A stretch of 64,000 nucleotides of DNA from Bradyrhizobium diazoefficiens (GCF_016612535.1 NZ_JAENXS010000002.1:3001836-3065835); one strand, 5' to 3'; counted from the first letter of the stretch, positions 27,953-37,192 are shown. Notes: generated by a model from the sequence alone, not told the origin. Numbers and translations: made by a program.

Positions 27953-28276
27953 TTGACGATCGTCGAAGCAACGAACTACTTTGCCAAGCAGGGCCAAGCG
28001 TCGGCAGTGCTCGAGCAGCGCCGCCAGGCAACCCGCATCCGGTGCGAGCTCGGGCTCGACCCCGGCGAAATCCTCGTCCTGCGCGAAGGAAATGGGCCTG
28101 ACGTCAGGTGGGAGTGTCGATTTCCCACTCGCGCAGCATACGACGCCGACATGGCAGCTCGAGCCGGCTCCGAGACGTTTATCCAAGCACGCCGGGTGAT
28201 GCACACGCTGGTGGACCGGTTCGAGCGGCACGTCTATGAAGTGGACGAGAGCCGCTCACAGCGCCACGCATCTTAG
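27953..28276 (+). CDS. Small Dabb/NIPSNAP-like protein
   Basis: A 107-residue protein. I prefer the TTG at 27953 because GGAGGAG sits 6 bases upstream; earlier ATGs (27869, 27878) lie inside operator D. The pattern TIVEATNYFAKQGQASAVLE, ELGLDPGEILVLREGNGPDV and WECRFPTRAAYDADMAARAG suggests a ferredoxin-like alpha/beta fold seen in small stress or dimeric barrel proteins. No catalytic signature was recognised. It is divergent from the enolase-like gene and probably belongs to the same regulon. Confidence 0.7.
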   Translation: MTIVEATNYFAKQGQASAVLEQRRQATRIRCELGLDPGEILVLREGNGPDVRWECRFPTRAAYDADMAARAGSETFIQARRVMHTLVDRFERHVYEVDESRSQRHAS

Positions 28277-28353
28277 CGTTAGCAAGGATACAGAGCGCCA
28301 GTGGCGCATCGATCTCCCCTCTTGCGATCATGAAGGGCCCGCTCGATCGGCGA

Positions 28354-28374
28354 ACTATCGGAGATCCCGATAGT
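28354..28374 (+). promoter_or_regulatory. Palindromic operator upstream of the Rieske oxygenase gene
   Basis: A perfect inverted repeat ACTATCG-N7-CGATAGT (arms 28354-28360 and 28368-28374). The identical arms and spacing recur upstream of the reductase gene at 30909. Confidence 0.8.
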
Positions 28375-28463
28375 TTGCATTGAAAATGCCGATTTTTAAA
28401 ACTGCTCTAATGGTGAGAGTTTCCTCCGACAGCCGTCCGACAGAACGGAGCAAAGAGGAGCCC

Positions 28464-29483
28464 ATGTCATTCATCCAGAACACTTGGTACGCCGCGGCAT
28501 GGTCGCGTGAAATCACACGCAGCTTGCTGTCACGAACGATCGCCAATGAAGGCATCGTCTTCTACCGCAAGGAAGCCGGCGATATCGCCGCCCTGACCGA
28601 CCGGTGCCCGCATCGCTTCGTCCCGCTTCACCTCGGCAAGCTCAAAGGCGACATCGTCGAATGCGGCTATCACGGACTGTGCTTCGATCCGAGCGGCGCA
28701 TGTACTCTCAATCCGCATGGCGATGGCGCGATCCCGAGGGCAGCCAAAGTCAAGAGCTACAAGGTCGTGGAGAAACACGATGTAGCCTGGATTTGGCTTG
28801 GAGACGCAAGCAAGGCGGACGAGTCTTTGATCGCGGACTTCAGTGTTTTGACCAACCCGAAGTTTCGGACGGTTAGCAGCTATCTTCACGTCCGGGCAAA
28901 TTATCAGCTGGTGTCCGACAACCTGCTCGATTTGAGTCATGGGCAGTATCTTCACCCGATGTTCAAGAATGCGGAGGGGCCGCCCAAATTCGAGGCTGAA
29001 AAAGAACCGCAGCCCAACGAAGTTTGGGCAAGATTCTCGCGCCCTAATCAACTGCCGAACAAGTATTTTCAGATGCTGGGGTTTCCAAAGGATCAGCGAG
29101 GCGACCATCGCAACTTCATGCGGTGGAACGCTCCGTCGCTGCTTCTGCTCGACGTCGGCATGACCGGCGTCAACAGACCGGTAGAAGACGGCCTCTCAAT
29201 TCCAACGTCTCACCTGCTCACGCCGGAAACAGAAACATCGACACACTACTTCTGGGCTATGTCGCGCGATTTCCGCCAGGATGAGGATGACCTCAGCCAG
29301 GAATTGCTAAGGGCCGGCGTGGCTCTGTTCGACGATGAAGACAAGCCCGTGATCGAGGCTCAGCAGCGCATGGTGAACACCCAGGACCTGATGTCGCTCA
29401 AACCGGTTCTTCTACAGACCGACGGCCCGGCAGTCAGGGCACGGCGGATCGTGGAGGCTCAGCTCAAAGCCGAGCAGCCGTAA
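28464..29483 (+). CDS. Rieske non-heme iron oxygenase, vanillate O-demethylase (VanA)-like
   Basis: A 339-residue protein from the ATG at 28464; a GAGGAG ribosome site is 5 bases upstream. The Rieske cluster CPHRF and CGYHGL (Cys-x-His with 17 residues to Cys-x-x-His) is in the first 70 residues. The mononuclear iron motif DNLLDLSHGQYLHPMF follows near residue 155. VanA-type enzymes demethylate methoxyarenes or N-methyl compounds, releasing formaldehyde. The partner reductase is encoded convergently at 29829 and shares its operator. The substrate may be a methylated N-compound related to the island's pathway (inference). Confidence 0.92.
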   Translation: MSFIQNTWYAAAWSREITRSLLSRTIANEGIVFYRKEAGDIAALTDRCPHRFVPLHLGKLKGDIVECGYHGLCFDPSGACTLNPHGDGAIPRAAKVKSYKVVEKHDVAWIWLGDASKADESLIADFSVLTNPKFRTVSSYLHVRANYQLVSDNLLDLSHGQYLHPMFKNAEGPPKFEAEKEPQPNEVWARFSRPNQLPNKYFQMLGFPKDQRGDHRNFMRWNAPSLLLLDVGMTGVNRPVEDGLSIPTSHLLTPETETSTHYFWAMSRDFRQDEDDLSQELLRAGVALFDDEDKPVIEAQQRMVNTQDLMSLKPVLLQTDGPAVRARRIVEAQLKAEQP

Positions 29484-29603
29484 CGGCGCGCATTTGGCGG
29501 CCTGATCGCCAGACACCAGGCGACGCAGGGCTTCTCAGGCTACCCAGGTCGTAGGGTCGATCGTTTCCGCTGGCAGACCGGGCGTCTGCCCCTCCCTGAC
29601 TTG

Positions 29604-29633
29604 GCCGCCGCATCAGAACGGCGGCTTTTTTTT
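29604..29633 (+). terminator. Rho-independent terminator of the Rieske oxygenase gene
   Basis: Stem GCCGCCG / CGGCGGC with an 8-base loop followed by eight T, about 120 bases after the stop. Confidence 0.9.
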
Positions 29634-29828
29634 TGCTCCCAGCGCGAAAACTCGCTGACCATGGCAATGGCAAGTCGTGGGAAGGTTCGTCAGACTCGAT
29701 CTGACACCTCATTATCCGTGCCGATCGCGCCATACGCCTGGCAATGGCTCTCAGGCATCCTTTGCGAAGCACCTCAGCAGCGCGCCCCCTCGCCGGCGGA
29801 TTGGCTCGAACTGGCTCCCTGGACGTCG

Positions 29829-30794
29829 CTAGACGTCGAGAACCAATTCCTCGGACAAAGACCGAGAACAACAGATCGCGATCCTATCGTTTCTTTGCTT
29901 CTCGGCGTCGGTCTGAAAGGAATCCCTGTGCTCAGGTCGGCCCGCGAGGACTCTCGTAAGGCACGTTCCGCATATTCCTTGCTCGCACGAAAGCTCGACG
30001 GAAACTCCATTCTCCTCGAGAACCGACGCGATCGATTTGTCACTGGGCACAACAAATCGTTGGCCGCTGCGTGAGGCCACAACCGTGAACGACGCTCCGC
30101 CCTTCACGTCGCCCGCGGAGAAGCTTTCGGTGTGAATTCTCTCCTCGAGGCAGCCGGCTTTTCTCGCGGCAGAGACGGCAAAGTCTATAAATCCTCTCGG
30201 TCCACATATGTAGATGCTCGTGCTGGAGCACACGCCATTAAGGTCCAACTCTGGCTGAAATCGCTGCTCAGCCGGCCCGTCGTCAACGTGGAGCCGAAAT
30301 CGCGGTGCGAACGGCGAGGCCGAGATTTCATCGACGAAGGGCGCACGATCCTGGGTCCGAGAGCACAGGTGAAAGTCAAAATCGTTGCCGATTGCCTGAA
30401 GCCGATAGGCCATCGAGAGAAGCGGAGTGATTCCGATTCCCCCCGCCAGAAGTATCGCGCGTCCGCCATCTTCAAGGAGCCTGAAGTTGTTGCGCGGCCG
30501 CCCAATCTTGACGATCATTCCCTCACGAAAGGTCTCGTGAATCGCCCTGGATCCTCCTCTCGAGCCGGGGTCATTGAGTATTGCAAGTCTGTAATAGCCT
30601 GACTGGGAGAGGTCATTGCACACCGAATACTGGCGAACGATCTTATCCGAGACATGGACATCAACGTGCGATCCGGCAGAAGCACGCGGAAGTTCTCTTG
30701 AGGTCGCGGATTCGAGCTCGATGCTCATGATATCGCGGGCAACGTAATGCAGCCTGCGAATCCGCGCTTCCATCGTATGTTCTGGATCGATCAT
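29829..30794 (-). CDS. VanB-like oxidoreductase (FMN, NAD(P), plant-type 2Fe-2S)
   Basis: A 321-residue protein from the ATG at 30794 (upstream extension to 30842 less likely). The FMN-binding RQYSVCND segment, NAD(P)-binding LLAGGIGITPLLSMAYRL, and C-terminal ferredoxin motif CEQGICGTCLTRVL with a distal CC give the phthalate-dioxygenase-reductase order FMN-NAD-2Fe2S. It feeds electrons to the Rieske oxygenase at 28464. The two genes converge instead of forming the usual vanAB operon, but each has the same upstream palindrome. Confidence 0.92.
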   Translation of the reverse strand: MIDPEHTMEARIRRLHYVARDIMSIELESATSRELPRASAGSHVDVHVSDKIVRQYSVCNDLSQSGYYRLAILNDPGSRGGSRAIHETFREGMIVKIGRPRNNFRLLEDGGRAILLAGGIGITPLLSMAYRLQAIGNDFDFHLCSRTQDRAPFVDEISASPFAPRFRLHVDDGPAEQRFQPELDLNGVCSSTSIYICGPRGFIDFAVSAARKAGCLEERIHTESFSAGDVKGGASFTVVASRSGQRFVVPSDKSIASVLEENGVSVELSCEQGICGTCLTRVLAGRPEHRDSFQTDAEKQRNDRIAICCSRSLSEELVLDV

Positions 30795-30908
30795 CGTTCC
30801 AATCCGGCGCATGCCATGAGCGACTGCCCGCCATCGCCGCAATCACTGCCTAAGGGCTGAATGTTATTCAATTCCAGAATGACCCGGAAATTGGTTTCTC
30901 GGAGCCCA

Positions 30909-30929
30909 ACTATCGGCCAGATCGATAGT
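30909..30929 (-). promoter_or_regulatory. Palindromic operator upstream of the VanB-like gene
   Basis: ACTATCG-N7-CGATAGT with arms at 30909-30915 and 30923-30929, identical to the element at 28354. It lies about 115 bases upstream of the reductase start. Confidence 0.8.
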
Positions 30930-30979
30930 ACAGCCGAACTCCTGCGGACAAATTGCTGCCCGCTGCCTTGGCAGCGAGC

Positions 30980-32659
30980 CTATGCGCCTCGAATGTCGGC
31001 TACGAGGCGTTCAACATCGACAAGCAAGCCAGCAGACTGCTTGCTGAGTTCTTCGGCCGAACGAGACACAAGTTGCGCCGCTGCGCCGGTTTCGCTTGCC
31101 ATTCGATTGACGCGAACGATGTTATCCGAGACCTGGTTGGTGCCACGCGCCGCTTCCTGTATGTTACGGGCGATTTGGCCGGTCGCTATACCCTGTTGCT
31201 GAATAGCAGACGCGATAGCCACCGTGATCTCGTTGATCGAGACGATCGTGCTACCGATGCCCTCGATGGCCTCGACCGCCTCCGTGGTCGCCCCCTGCAT
31301 GGCTTGTATCTGCGCGGAAATTGCCTCGGTTGCCTTCGCTGTTTGGCCGGCGAGCGACTTTACTTCATTTGCAACTACAGCAAAGCCGCTGCCAGCCTCT
31401 CCAGCGCGCGCGGCCTCTATGGTGGCGTTGAGGGCCAGAAGGTCGGTCTGACCGGCAATATTGGTGATCAATTTTACCACATCGCCGATCTTCTGGGCCG
31501 CGGCCGACAACCCATGCACAACCTCGTTGGTGCGTTTGGCTTCATCCATGGCCTGCGAAGCAATCGTTGTCGATTGATCCACCTGGCGACCGATCTCATG
31601 AACGGATGCGGAAAGCTGCTCTGTTGCGGCAGCGACTGTCTGCACATTGGCGGAGGTCTGCTCTGCGGCTACCGCGACAGTCGTCGCCTGTTTGGTCGCT
31701 TCCTCCGAGGAGGTCGACATGCGTTGGGAGGTCCTATGCATTTCGTGCGCAGCCTTGGCGAGCGTATCGAGCGATCTCCTGACCTCACCTTCGAATTCAT
31801 CGGCCATCTTGGTGATGAACTGCCTCTTCTCAGCTTCGCTCTGCTGCCTCAGCTCATCCTGAGCGTGACGCAAACGAATAGTCTCGCTCATGCTCTGCTT
31901 GAAGACTTGGACGGATCTGGCCATTGCGCCAATCTCGTCCTTTCTGTCCTGAGCCGGAATTGTTACCTCGGTCGCTCCACTCGAGAGATCGCGCATCGCC
32001 GCCGTCATTGCGGCGATGGGGTTAGCCACGTTGCGACTGATCAGGAGGGATACTCCAGTCACGAGCACGAGAATGAAGAAGACGATCGCTCCCAGGCGGC
32101 GCGCTTCGGTCCAGAAGATTTGATCGATATCGTCGATATAGAGGGCGCTGGTCAGAACCCAGCCGTATATTGGCACTTCAGTGGCATAAGTCAGGGTTTG
32201 CACAGGGTCGCTGCCGCCAGGGCGTGGGAAGCTGAACGTGACGAAGCCGCCGCCGCGAGCAGCGGCTGCGACCGCTTCGCGAAAAAAATAGACGCCGTTT
32301 GAGTCCTTCGTTTGCGTCATATCTTTGCCCTCGACAGCTTGCTTGGGATGCACTTCGAGGATTCCTTGTTTGGTCGCGGCGTAGAAGGCGTTATCCTTGT
32401 CGTAACGCAGCATGCGAAGCAGCGCCCTCGATCGTTCACGCGCCTCCAGTTCTGACAGGCCGGCTTTACGCCCGGCTTGGTAGTCGGCTTCGATCGCGGT
32501 ACGAGCGAGCAGAACCAACTCCTTCACCTTTGCCTTTCTATCCTCGAGTAAGCTGTCCTTCAGGCTGGACAGGCTGATGCCGGCCGTGCCGACCATCCCG
32601 AGAATAGACAACAAGACGACGATCAAAAGCTTGGTGGAGATGCGAAGAGATCCGAACAT
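30980..32659 (-). CDS. Methyl-accepting chemotaxis protein with single-Cache sensor
   Basis: A 559-residue protein from the ATG at 32659. The order is an N-terminal membrane helix ([18 protein letters not shown]), a periplasmic sCache_2-type sensor ([17 protein letters not shown] and [12 protein letters not shown], then [15 protein letters not shown]), a second helix ([20 protein letters not shown]), HAMP, and a long signalling coiled coil. The hairpin tip reads [20 protein letters not shown]. Its position inside the catabolic island suggests taxis toward the island's substrate or an intermediate (inference). Confidence 0.93.
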   Translation of the reverse strand: MFGSLRISTKLLIVVLLSILGMVGTAGISLSSLKDSLLEDRKAKVKELVLLARTAIEADYQAGRKAGLSELEARERSRALLRMLRYDKDNAFYAATKQGILEVHPKQAVEGKDMTQTKDSNGVYFFREAVAAAARGGGFVTFSFPRPGGSDPVQTLTYATEVPIYGWVLTSALYIDDIDQIFWTEARRLGAIVFFILVLVTGVSLLISRNVANPIAAMTAAMRDLSSGATEVTIPAQDRKDEIGAMARSVQVFKQSMSETIRLRHAQDELRQQSEAEKRQFITKMADEFEGEVRRSLDTLAKAAHEMHRTSQRMSTSSEEATKQATTVAVAAEQTSANVQTVAAATEQLSASVHEIGRQVDQSTTIASQAMDEAKRTNEVVHGLSAAAQKIGDVVKLITNIAGQTDLLALNATIEAARAGEAGSGFAVVANEVKSLAGQTAKATEAISAQIQAMQGATTEAVEAIEGIGSTIVSINEITVAIASAIQQQGIATGQIARNIQEAARGTNQVSDNIVRVNRMASETGAAAQLVSRSAEELSKQSAGLLVDVERLVADIRGA

Positions 32660-32907
32660 GTAACCATTCTTCCCGCTGGCAGAGCTGCGAGCCGGTGCGC
32701 AAGAGTTCGCAGTCGATGTGGCATACCGCACGTTCATTCGTGCCTGACTTGGGGGCTGGGCAACTATCCAAGGAGGAAATGTACGACGTTCACAACGCTT
32801 CGCCTCGGCGACGAGGCGCCATGCCGGTCAGCGCGATGAGGCGGCGGGACCGCAGCAGATGGTCGGATAGCTGTATCTATCGACCGCGGCCAACGACGTT
32901 GCGCAAG

Positions 32908-33891
32908 CTATTTCTTCAGCAGATCGTTGGTGTAGAAGTCTGTAACCGGTTTGTTCGGGTCGATGCTCTCGGTTGAGGACATCAATTTCAGCGCGTCCGA
33001 AATCGTTTTGTCGCCGATCCAGCCGGCCGGCCGACCCTTCTCGAAATTCAGCGTGGCTGACGTTGCAACTATCTGGGCTTTTATCAGCTCGTCGGACGGG
33101 GCCGCGCTCCAGGCGCCCTTCAGCGCCGCCGTCGCTGCAGCCGGGTCTGACCTGGTCAGTTCGATTGCCTCCTCGGTTGCAGAGAGGAAGCGCCTCAGCA
33201 AATCAGACTTTTCGGCAATTCCCTTGTCGCTGACCACGACAGCCAGCCCAGGTAGGCCGAGGCCGTACTTCGGCAAGTCCAGTACGGGAAATTTTGTCCC
33301 GGTGCGATCTTCGATAAGCGGCAGATCGACGTTTGTATATACGCTGACGAGATCAACGCGCCTTTGCATGAATTGCGGAAATCTCACCTGCGGGTCGACT
33401 TGAACCTTGTTGATCTTCTCGCAGCTTATTTTGTTGATCGTGCAGAATACGTCGAGATAGGTCGTGGCGGGGTCTCCGACCGAGATCGCAAGCGACTTGC
33501 CTTCCATCTGCGCAGGTGTCGTGATGGCTTTGTCCGGCCAGGAGATGAGGACGAATGGAGCTCGCTCCTGGTAGATCGCCGCGAGTTTGACCGGCATTCC
33601 TTTTTCGATCGCCGAAATGGCAAAGATCGCCGGAGCTATCACGACATCTTCGTTGCCGCGGACGAGGCCACCCAGCGCGGCTTGCGCACCTGCACCTTCG
33701 CCGAGAACGACGTCGATCCCCTTTTTTTGATAGAGGCCTCTCGCCTTGCCGAGATAGAGGAAGCCATACTCACCCTTGAGCTTCCAGCTGAACCTGACAT
33801 TCACAGTGTCCAAAGCCTGAGCTGTGGTTGTCCAGGACAAGGCGGCAATCGAGACCGCAACTATCCCAAGAATTTGGCGCAGCTTCGACAT
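32908..33891 (-). CDS. ABC transporter substrate-binding protein, NMT1/THI5-like (copy 2)
   Basis: A 327-residue protein with a signal peptide (cleavage near TAQA-LDT). It shares FSWKLKGEYGFLYLGK, GEGAGAQAALGGLVRGNEDV and FPVLDLPKYGLGLPGLA with the protein at 9542 and has the same length and order. It has its own promoter with operator site E only 59 bases upstream, and no permease or ATPase of its own. I infer it is a second ligand-binding subunit for the importer at 12206-13892, possibly for a related ligand. Confidence 0.9.
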   Translation of the reverse strand: MSKLRQILGIVAVSIAALSWTTTAQALDTVNVRFSWKLKGEYGFLYLGKARGLYQKKGIDVVLGEGAGAQAALGGLVRGNEDVVIAPAIFAISAIEKGMPVKLAAIYQERAPFVLISWPDKAITTPAQMEGKSLAISVGDPATTYLDVFCTINKISCEKINKVQVDPQVRFPQFMQRRVDLVSVYTNVDLPLIEDRTGTKFPVLDLPKYGLGLPGLAVVVSDKGIAEKSDLLRRFLSATEEAIELTRSDPAAATAALKGAWSAAPSDELIKAQIVATSATLNFEKGRPAGWIGDKTISDALKLMSSTESIDPNKPVTDFYTNDLLKK

Positions 33892-33949
33892 AAGTCCCTC
33901 CTCTTGTCTCTGGGCAAGTGCCCGTCGTAGAAACCGAGCCGCCCCGGTA

Positions 33950-33972
33950 TTTGATCTCGCATTGTGATCACA
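33950..33972 (-). promoter_or_regulatory. Putative GntR operator, site E
   Basis: TGATC at 33952 and at 33965, the second within TGTGATCACA. It lies between the binding-protein gene and the divergent LysR gene. It resembles site A at 20 of 23 positions or nearly so. Confidence 0.75.
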
Positions 33973-34112
33973 ATTTTGTTAATGTCAAGCTGCCTGCGGG
34001 CTCGGGGACAGGCACAAACATCGCAGCCGGCAAATGCGCGTCGGGTACACTCGCGCCAAGGAAGGGAGCGAGGAGCTTCCTAGGCACCATGGAAACCTCG
34101 AAGAGAACACCC

Positions 34113-35036
34113 ATGCGGTTCCGGCACCTCGACATGAATCTGCTCGTCGCCTTGGACGCGATCCTGACCCATCAAAACATATCGCGGGCGGCCGAGCGAC
34201 TGCTGCTCAGCCAGTCGGCGACCAGCGGGATTCTATCAAGGTTGCGCCAGCACTTTGAAGACGAGTTGCTGGTTCGGAACGGCCGCCGAATGGCTCTCAC
34301 CCCTCTCGCAGAGGAATTGGTGGCGCCGCTTCGCGCCATCCTGACCGAAACGGAAAAGCTCCTGGCCATGCGAAATTCGTTCGACCCGGCGACTTCCGAC
34401 CGGCATTTTACAATCGCGTGCTCGGACTATGTCTGGGCAACCCTCATCGTCGATATCCTTGCCGAATTGCGCGCTGTCGCCCCCTCGGTGAATATATTCT
34501 ACCAAGGTCCAAGCACCCGGTTTTTTCGTACCGAAATCGATTTCCTGATCGTTCCGGATCGATTCATGCTGGAAGATTGTCCGTTCGCCGCCCTTCCTTC
34601 GATCAGCTACGAATGTATCGTATGGAAGGATAACGAACGCGTCGGAGACAGCTTGACGCTCGAACAGTTTCTGGAGACGCGTCATGCGCAGGCCTATAGC
34701 GAGCGAGCGACGTTCATAGAGGCATGGTTCTTCAAGCAATTCGGCCGCGCTCCGCAGGCTGGGATAACAGCGCCAAGCTTCACCCTGCTTCCGCAAGCCC
34801 TTATCGGGACCCAGTTCCTCGCGCTCATCCCCGCCGACCTGGCGGATCGGGCAACGGCCACACTGCCAATAAGGAAAGTGGAAGCTCCCATATCTCTCCC
34901 CCTCATGACCGACGTTCTTCAGTGGCGCATCTCGCACGAACGGGATCCGGGGCTGCAGTGGCTGCGAACTCTTATCCTCGATGTCGCACATCGACGACGG
35001 AACTCTCGGCAGATCGGCTTTCCGGTTGCGGGGTGA
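34113..35036 (+). CDS. LysR-family transcriptional regulator, NodD-like subgroup
   Basis: A 307-residue protein if started at the ATG at 34113; an in-frame ATG at 34089 is an alternative. The N-terminus MRFRHLDMNLLVALDAILTH is close to the NodD/NahR type, with the helix-turn-helix at NISRAAERLLLSQSATSGIL. The effector domain follows (SDRHFTIACSDYVWATLIVD). LysR proteins usually control the divergent neighbour, here the second substrate-binding protein, along with distant targets. I saw no nod-box next to it, so calling it a nodulation regulator would be unsafe. Confidence 0.88.
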   Translation: MRFRHLDMNLLVALDAILTHQNISRAAERLLLSQSATSGILSRLRQHFEDELLVRNGRRMALTPLAEELVAPLRAILTETEKLLAMRNSFDPATSDRHFTIACSDYVWATLIVDILAELRAVAPSVNIFYQGPSTRFFRTEIDFLIVPDRFMLEDCPFAALPSISYECIVWKDNERVGDSLTLEQFLETRHAQAYSERATFIEAWFFKQFGRAPQAGITAPSFTLLPQALIGTQFLALIPADLADRATATLPIRKVEAPISLPLMTDVLQWRISHERDPGLQWLRTLILDVAHRRRNSRQIGFPVAG

Positions 35037-35148
35037 AGATGCACGTGGCTTTGACCAGCGACACCGTTACGCCGAAAGCGCCACGCGATCAGGAGCCCTG
35101 CCGGAAACAATCGTCCCTTGACGAATGAGTCCTCTGGCTAGCTTGCCT

Positions 35149-36573
35149 TCAGCAATCAACCACGTTCACGGCGAGGCCGCCGAGGCTCGTTTCCTTGTAC
35201 TTGGTGCGCATGTCCTGCCCCGTCTGACGCATCGTCTCGACGACGGCATCGAGGGACACGTGATGTCGGCCATCCCCATGCAACGCGAGCATCGCCGCGT
35301 TGATCGCTTTGATCGCCCCCATTGTGTTGCGTTCAATGCACGGGATCTGCACAAGACCGCCGATCGGATCACAGGTGAGACCGAGATTATGCTCCATGCC
35401 GATCTCGGCGGCGTTCTCAATCTGCAGGTTGGTGCCACCGAGGACAGCCACAAGACCTGCTGCCGCCATCGAGCAGGCGACACCGACCTCGCCTTGGCAC
35501 CCCATTTCGGCGGCGGATATTGAAGCGTTTCGCTTGTAGAGCATGCCGATCGCGGACGCCGTCAGGAGAAAAATGCGTGCCTTTGCCGGGTTCGGATCTG
35601 GAAAGAACATCTCGGAAAATTTCAGGACCGCAGGTATGACGCCGGCAGCTCCGTTCGTGGGCGCGGTGACGACGCGCCCCCCGGCCGCATTCTCTTCATT
35701 GACGGCGAGAGCAAAGAGGCTGACCCACTCCATCACGTGGAATGGATGTGCCGGCCCCTTCGAGGCTCCCGTCAGCTTGCTGAACAGACCTGGCGCACGG
35801 CGCGGTACATTCAGGCCACCAGGCAGAACGCCCTCGTTGACACATCCGAGATCAATGCAGCGCATCATTGCATCGCGAACGCGTTCCAGGAATGCGTTGG
35901 TTTCAGTCTCTTCCCTGTGCGATAGCTCGTTGGCAGCAACGATTTCGGCAATCGTCGAGCCGGTGCTCTCACCGATCGCAAGAAGCTCGCGCGCTGTCGT
36001 GAATGGGTACGGCTCACATCCAACGTTTCGAACAGGGGGCCTGCTCGGTTGATCGCCTTCACACACGATCGCGCCGCCGCCAACGGAATAGTAGGTTTGG
36101 CCAAGCAGGATTCCCGTATCCGAATGCGCGACGAATTTCATACCATTTGAGTGCCCCGGCAGGAACTCGCCTTTGCAAAAGATCAGGTGCTTGGCCTCAG
36201 CGAAGCCAACCGCATGGCGACCGCCAAGCATGACTTCAGAACGCGATCGGATCAGCCCGGCGATGATGGGTATGGCTTCAGGATCAACGGATTCTGGCAG
36301 CCAGCCCGACAGCCCCAGCAGAATGGCGATATCGGTGCGGTGACCTTTGCCGGTCAGTGCCAGTGAGCCGTAGAGCTCGACGACGACGGAGCGACAGCGC
36401 CACAGATCTTCGCCCAAGCATTCGATGAACCGCTGGGCCGCGCGCATCGGTCCAACGGTATGCGAACTGGATGGGCCGATCCCGATTGTGAATAGATCGA
36501 GTACACTGATCGGACCGGTTAGACGCCTGGGCGACAAACTGGGCGTGGTGACTTGTTCGACTATCTTGGACAT
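35149..36573 (-). CDS. sdaA: L-serine ammonia-lyase (single-chain, iron-sulfur type)
   Basis: A 474-residue protein from the ATG at 36573 (GAGGTG ribosome site); the ATG at 36588 lacks one. The N-terminal beta domain (SVLDLFTIGIGPSSSHTVGP) and the catalytic alpha domain with conserved Cys in MGCQGEVGVACSMAA and the TCDPIGGLVQIPCIERN block are present, so both halves are fused. It converts serine to pyruvate and ammonia in the cytoplasm. A tandem glycine riboswitch in its leader implies that it drains serine derived from glycine. Confidence 0.96.
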   Translation of the reverse strand: MSKIVEQVTTPSLSPRRLTGPISVLDLFTIGIGPSSSHTVGPMRAAQRFIECLGEDLWRCRSVVVELYGSLALTGKGHRTDIAILLGLSGWLPESVDPEAIPIIAGLIRSRSEVMLGGRHAVGFAEAKHLIFCKGEFLPGHSNGMKFVAHSDTGILLGQTYYSVGGGAIVCEGDQPSRPPVRNVGCEPYPFTTARELLAIGESTGSTIAEIVAANELSHREETETNAFLERVRDAMMRCIDLGCVNEGVLPGGLNVPRRAPGLFSKLTGASKGPAHPFHVMEWVSLFALAVNEENAAGGRVVTAPTNGAAGVIPAVLKFSEMFFPDPNPAKARIFLLTASAIGMLYKRNASISAAEMGCQGEVGVACSMAAAGLVAVLGGTNLQIENAAEIGMEHNLGLTCDPIGGLVQIPCIERNTMGAIKAINAAMLALHGDGRHHVSLDAVVETMRQTGQDMRTKYKETSLGGLAVNVVDC

Positions 36574-36624
36574 GGGCGCGCACCTCAATCAAGTGATTGA
36601 TTACAAATGCGCCCCATCTGTCTA

Positions 36625-36765
36625 TTTGCCTGAGAGTATTATCCCGTCGGCGGGTGCCAAGGCACCTCTTTCCAGATGTTGTTCCGTCACCCGCGGTCCT
36701 TGTTGCCTGAGAGTTTCCGGGGCGGTTGCTCCTTCGGCGTCGGCCGAAGCCGATCTCTTCCGCAA
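36625..36765 (-). promoter_or_regulatory. Tandem glycine riboswitch upstream of sdaA
   Basis: On the minus strand, aptamer 1 runs from GGAAGAGATCGG through GCCGAAGGAGCAACC to GAAACTCTCAGGCAAC. Aptamer 2 runs from GGAAAGAGGTGCC through GCCGACGGG to ACTCTCAGGCAAAT. It sits about 50 bases upstream of the sdaA start. It is the second such element in the window, 13 kb from the one before the dadA-like gene. Confidence 0.93.
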
Positions 36766-36956
36766 GCGAGTCTTTGGGACTCGACCTTCCAAGTCACGAC
36801 ATCAAATTCGTGGCTGCCTTTCTCCAGTATTCTACTATGCGGCTTGGGTCAACGATGAAGCGAAGATGCGACGTCTTGCTGTTCTGTGGTCGTTTACGGG
36901 TTGGCTTGCCGGTGGACGGATTTCGGCCTGGGCGTTTTGCATTGAGCCGATTGGTC

Positions 36957-37192
36957 TTATCGATCAATCCGCAGTGCACAGCCGGCAACGGACGCTGCCC
37001 AGACATCCTCCGGGACCGCCCGCTTGAGGAACGGAGCGATGACGAGACCAGGCTGATGCAGCTTCACGCTTTCGGGTGTGATGTCAGCATGGATGTTGAG
37101 CTCGACCGAAACCGTGTGACCGCGCTCGCGAACTCGACATGCAGCCGGTGCGTCAGGCTGTTGGAGGAATGCAACAGGAGCAGAATGCGCAT
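36957..37192 (-). pseudogene. hoxX: Truncated, frameshifted hoxX remnant
   Basis: Starting 8 bases after the hypE stop, the minus strand reads MRILLLLHSSNSLTHRLHVE. After a frame change it reads RERGHTVSVELNIHADITPE and APFLKRAVPEDVW, then loses similarity and stops. This matches the first 60-70 residues of HoxX, a formyl-CoA-handling hydrogenase accessory protein. The rest is missing. Confidence 0.75.

Noticed and set aside
34089..35036. Calling the LysR protein NodD
   Set aside because: The N-terminus is NodD-like, but no nod gene or nod box is next to it, and many LysR proteins share this start.
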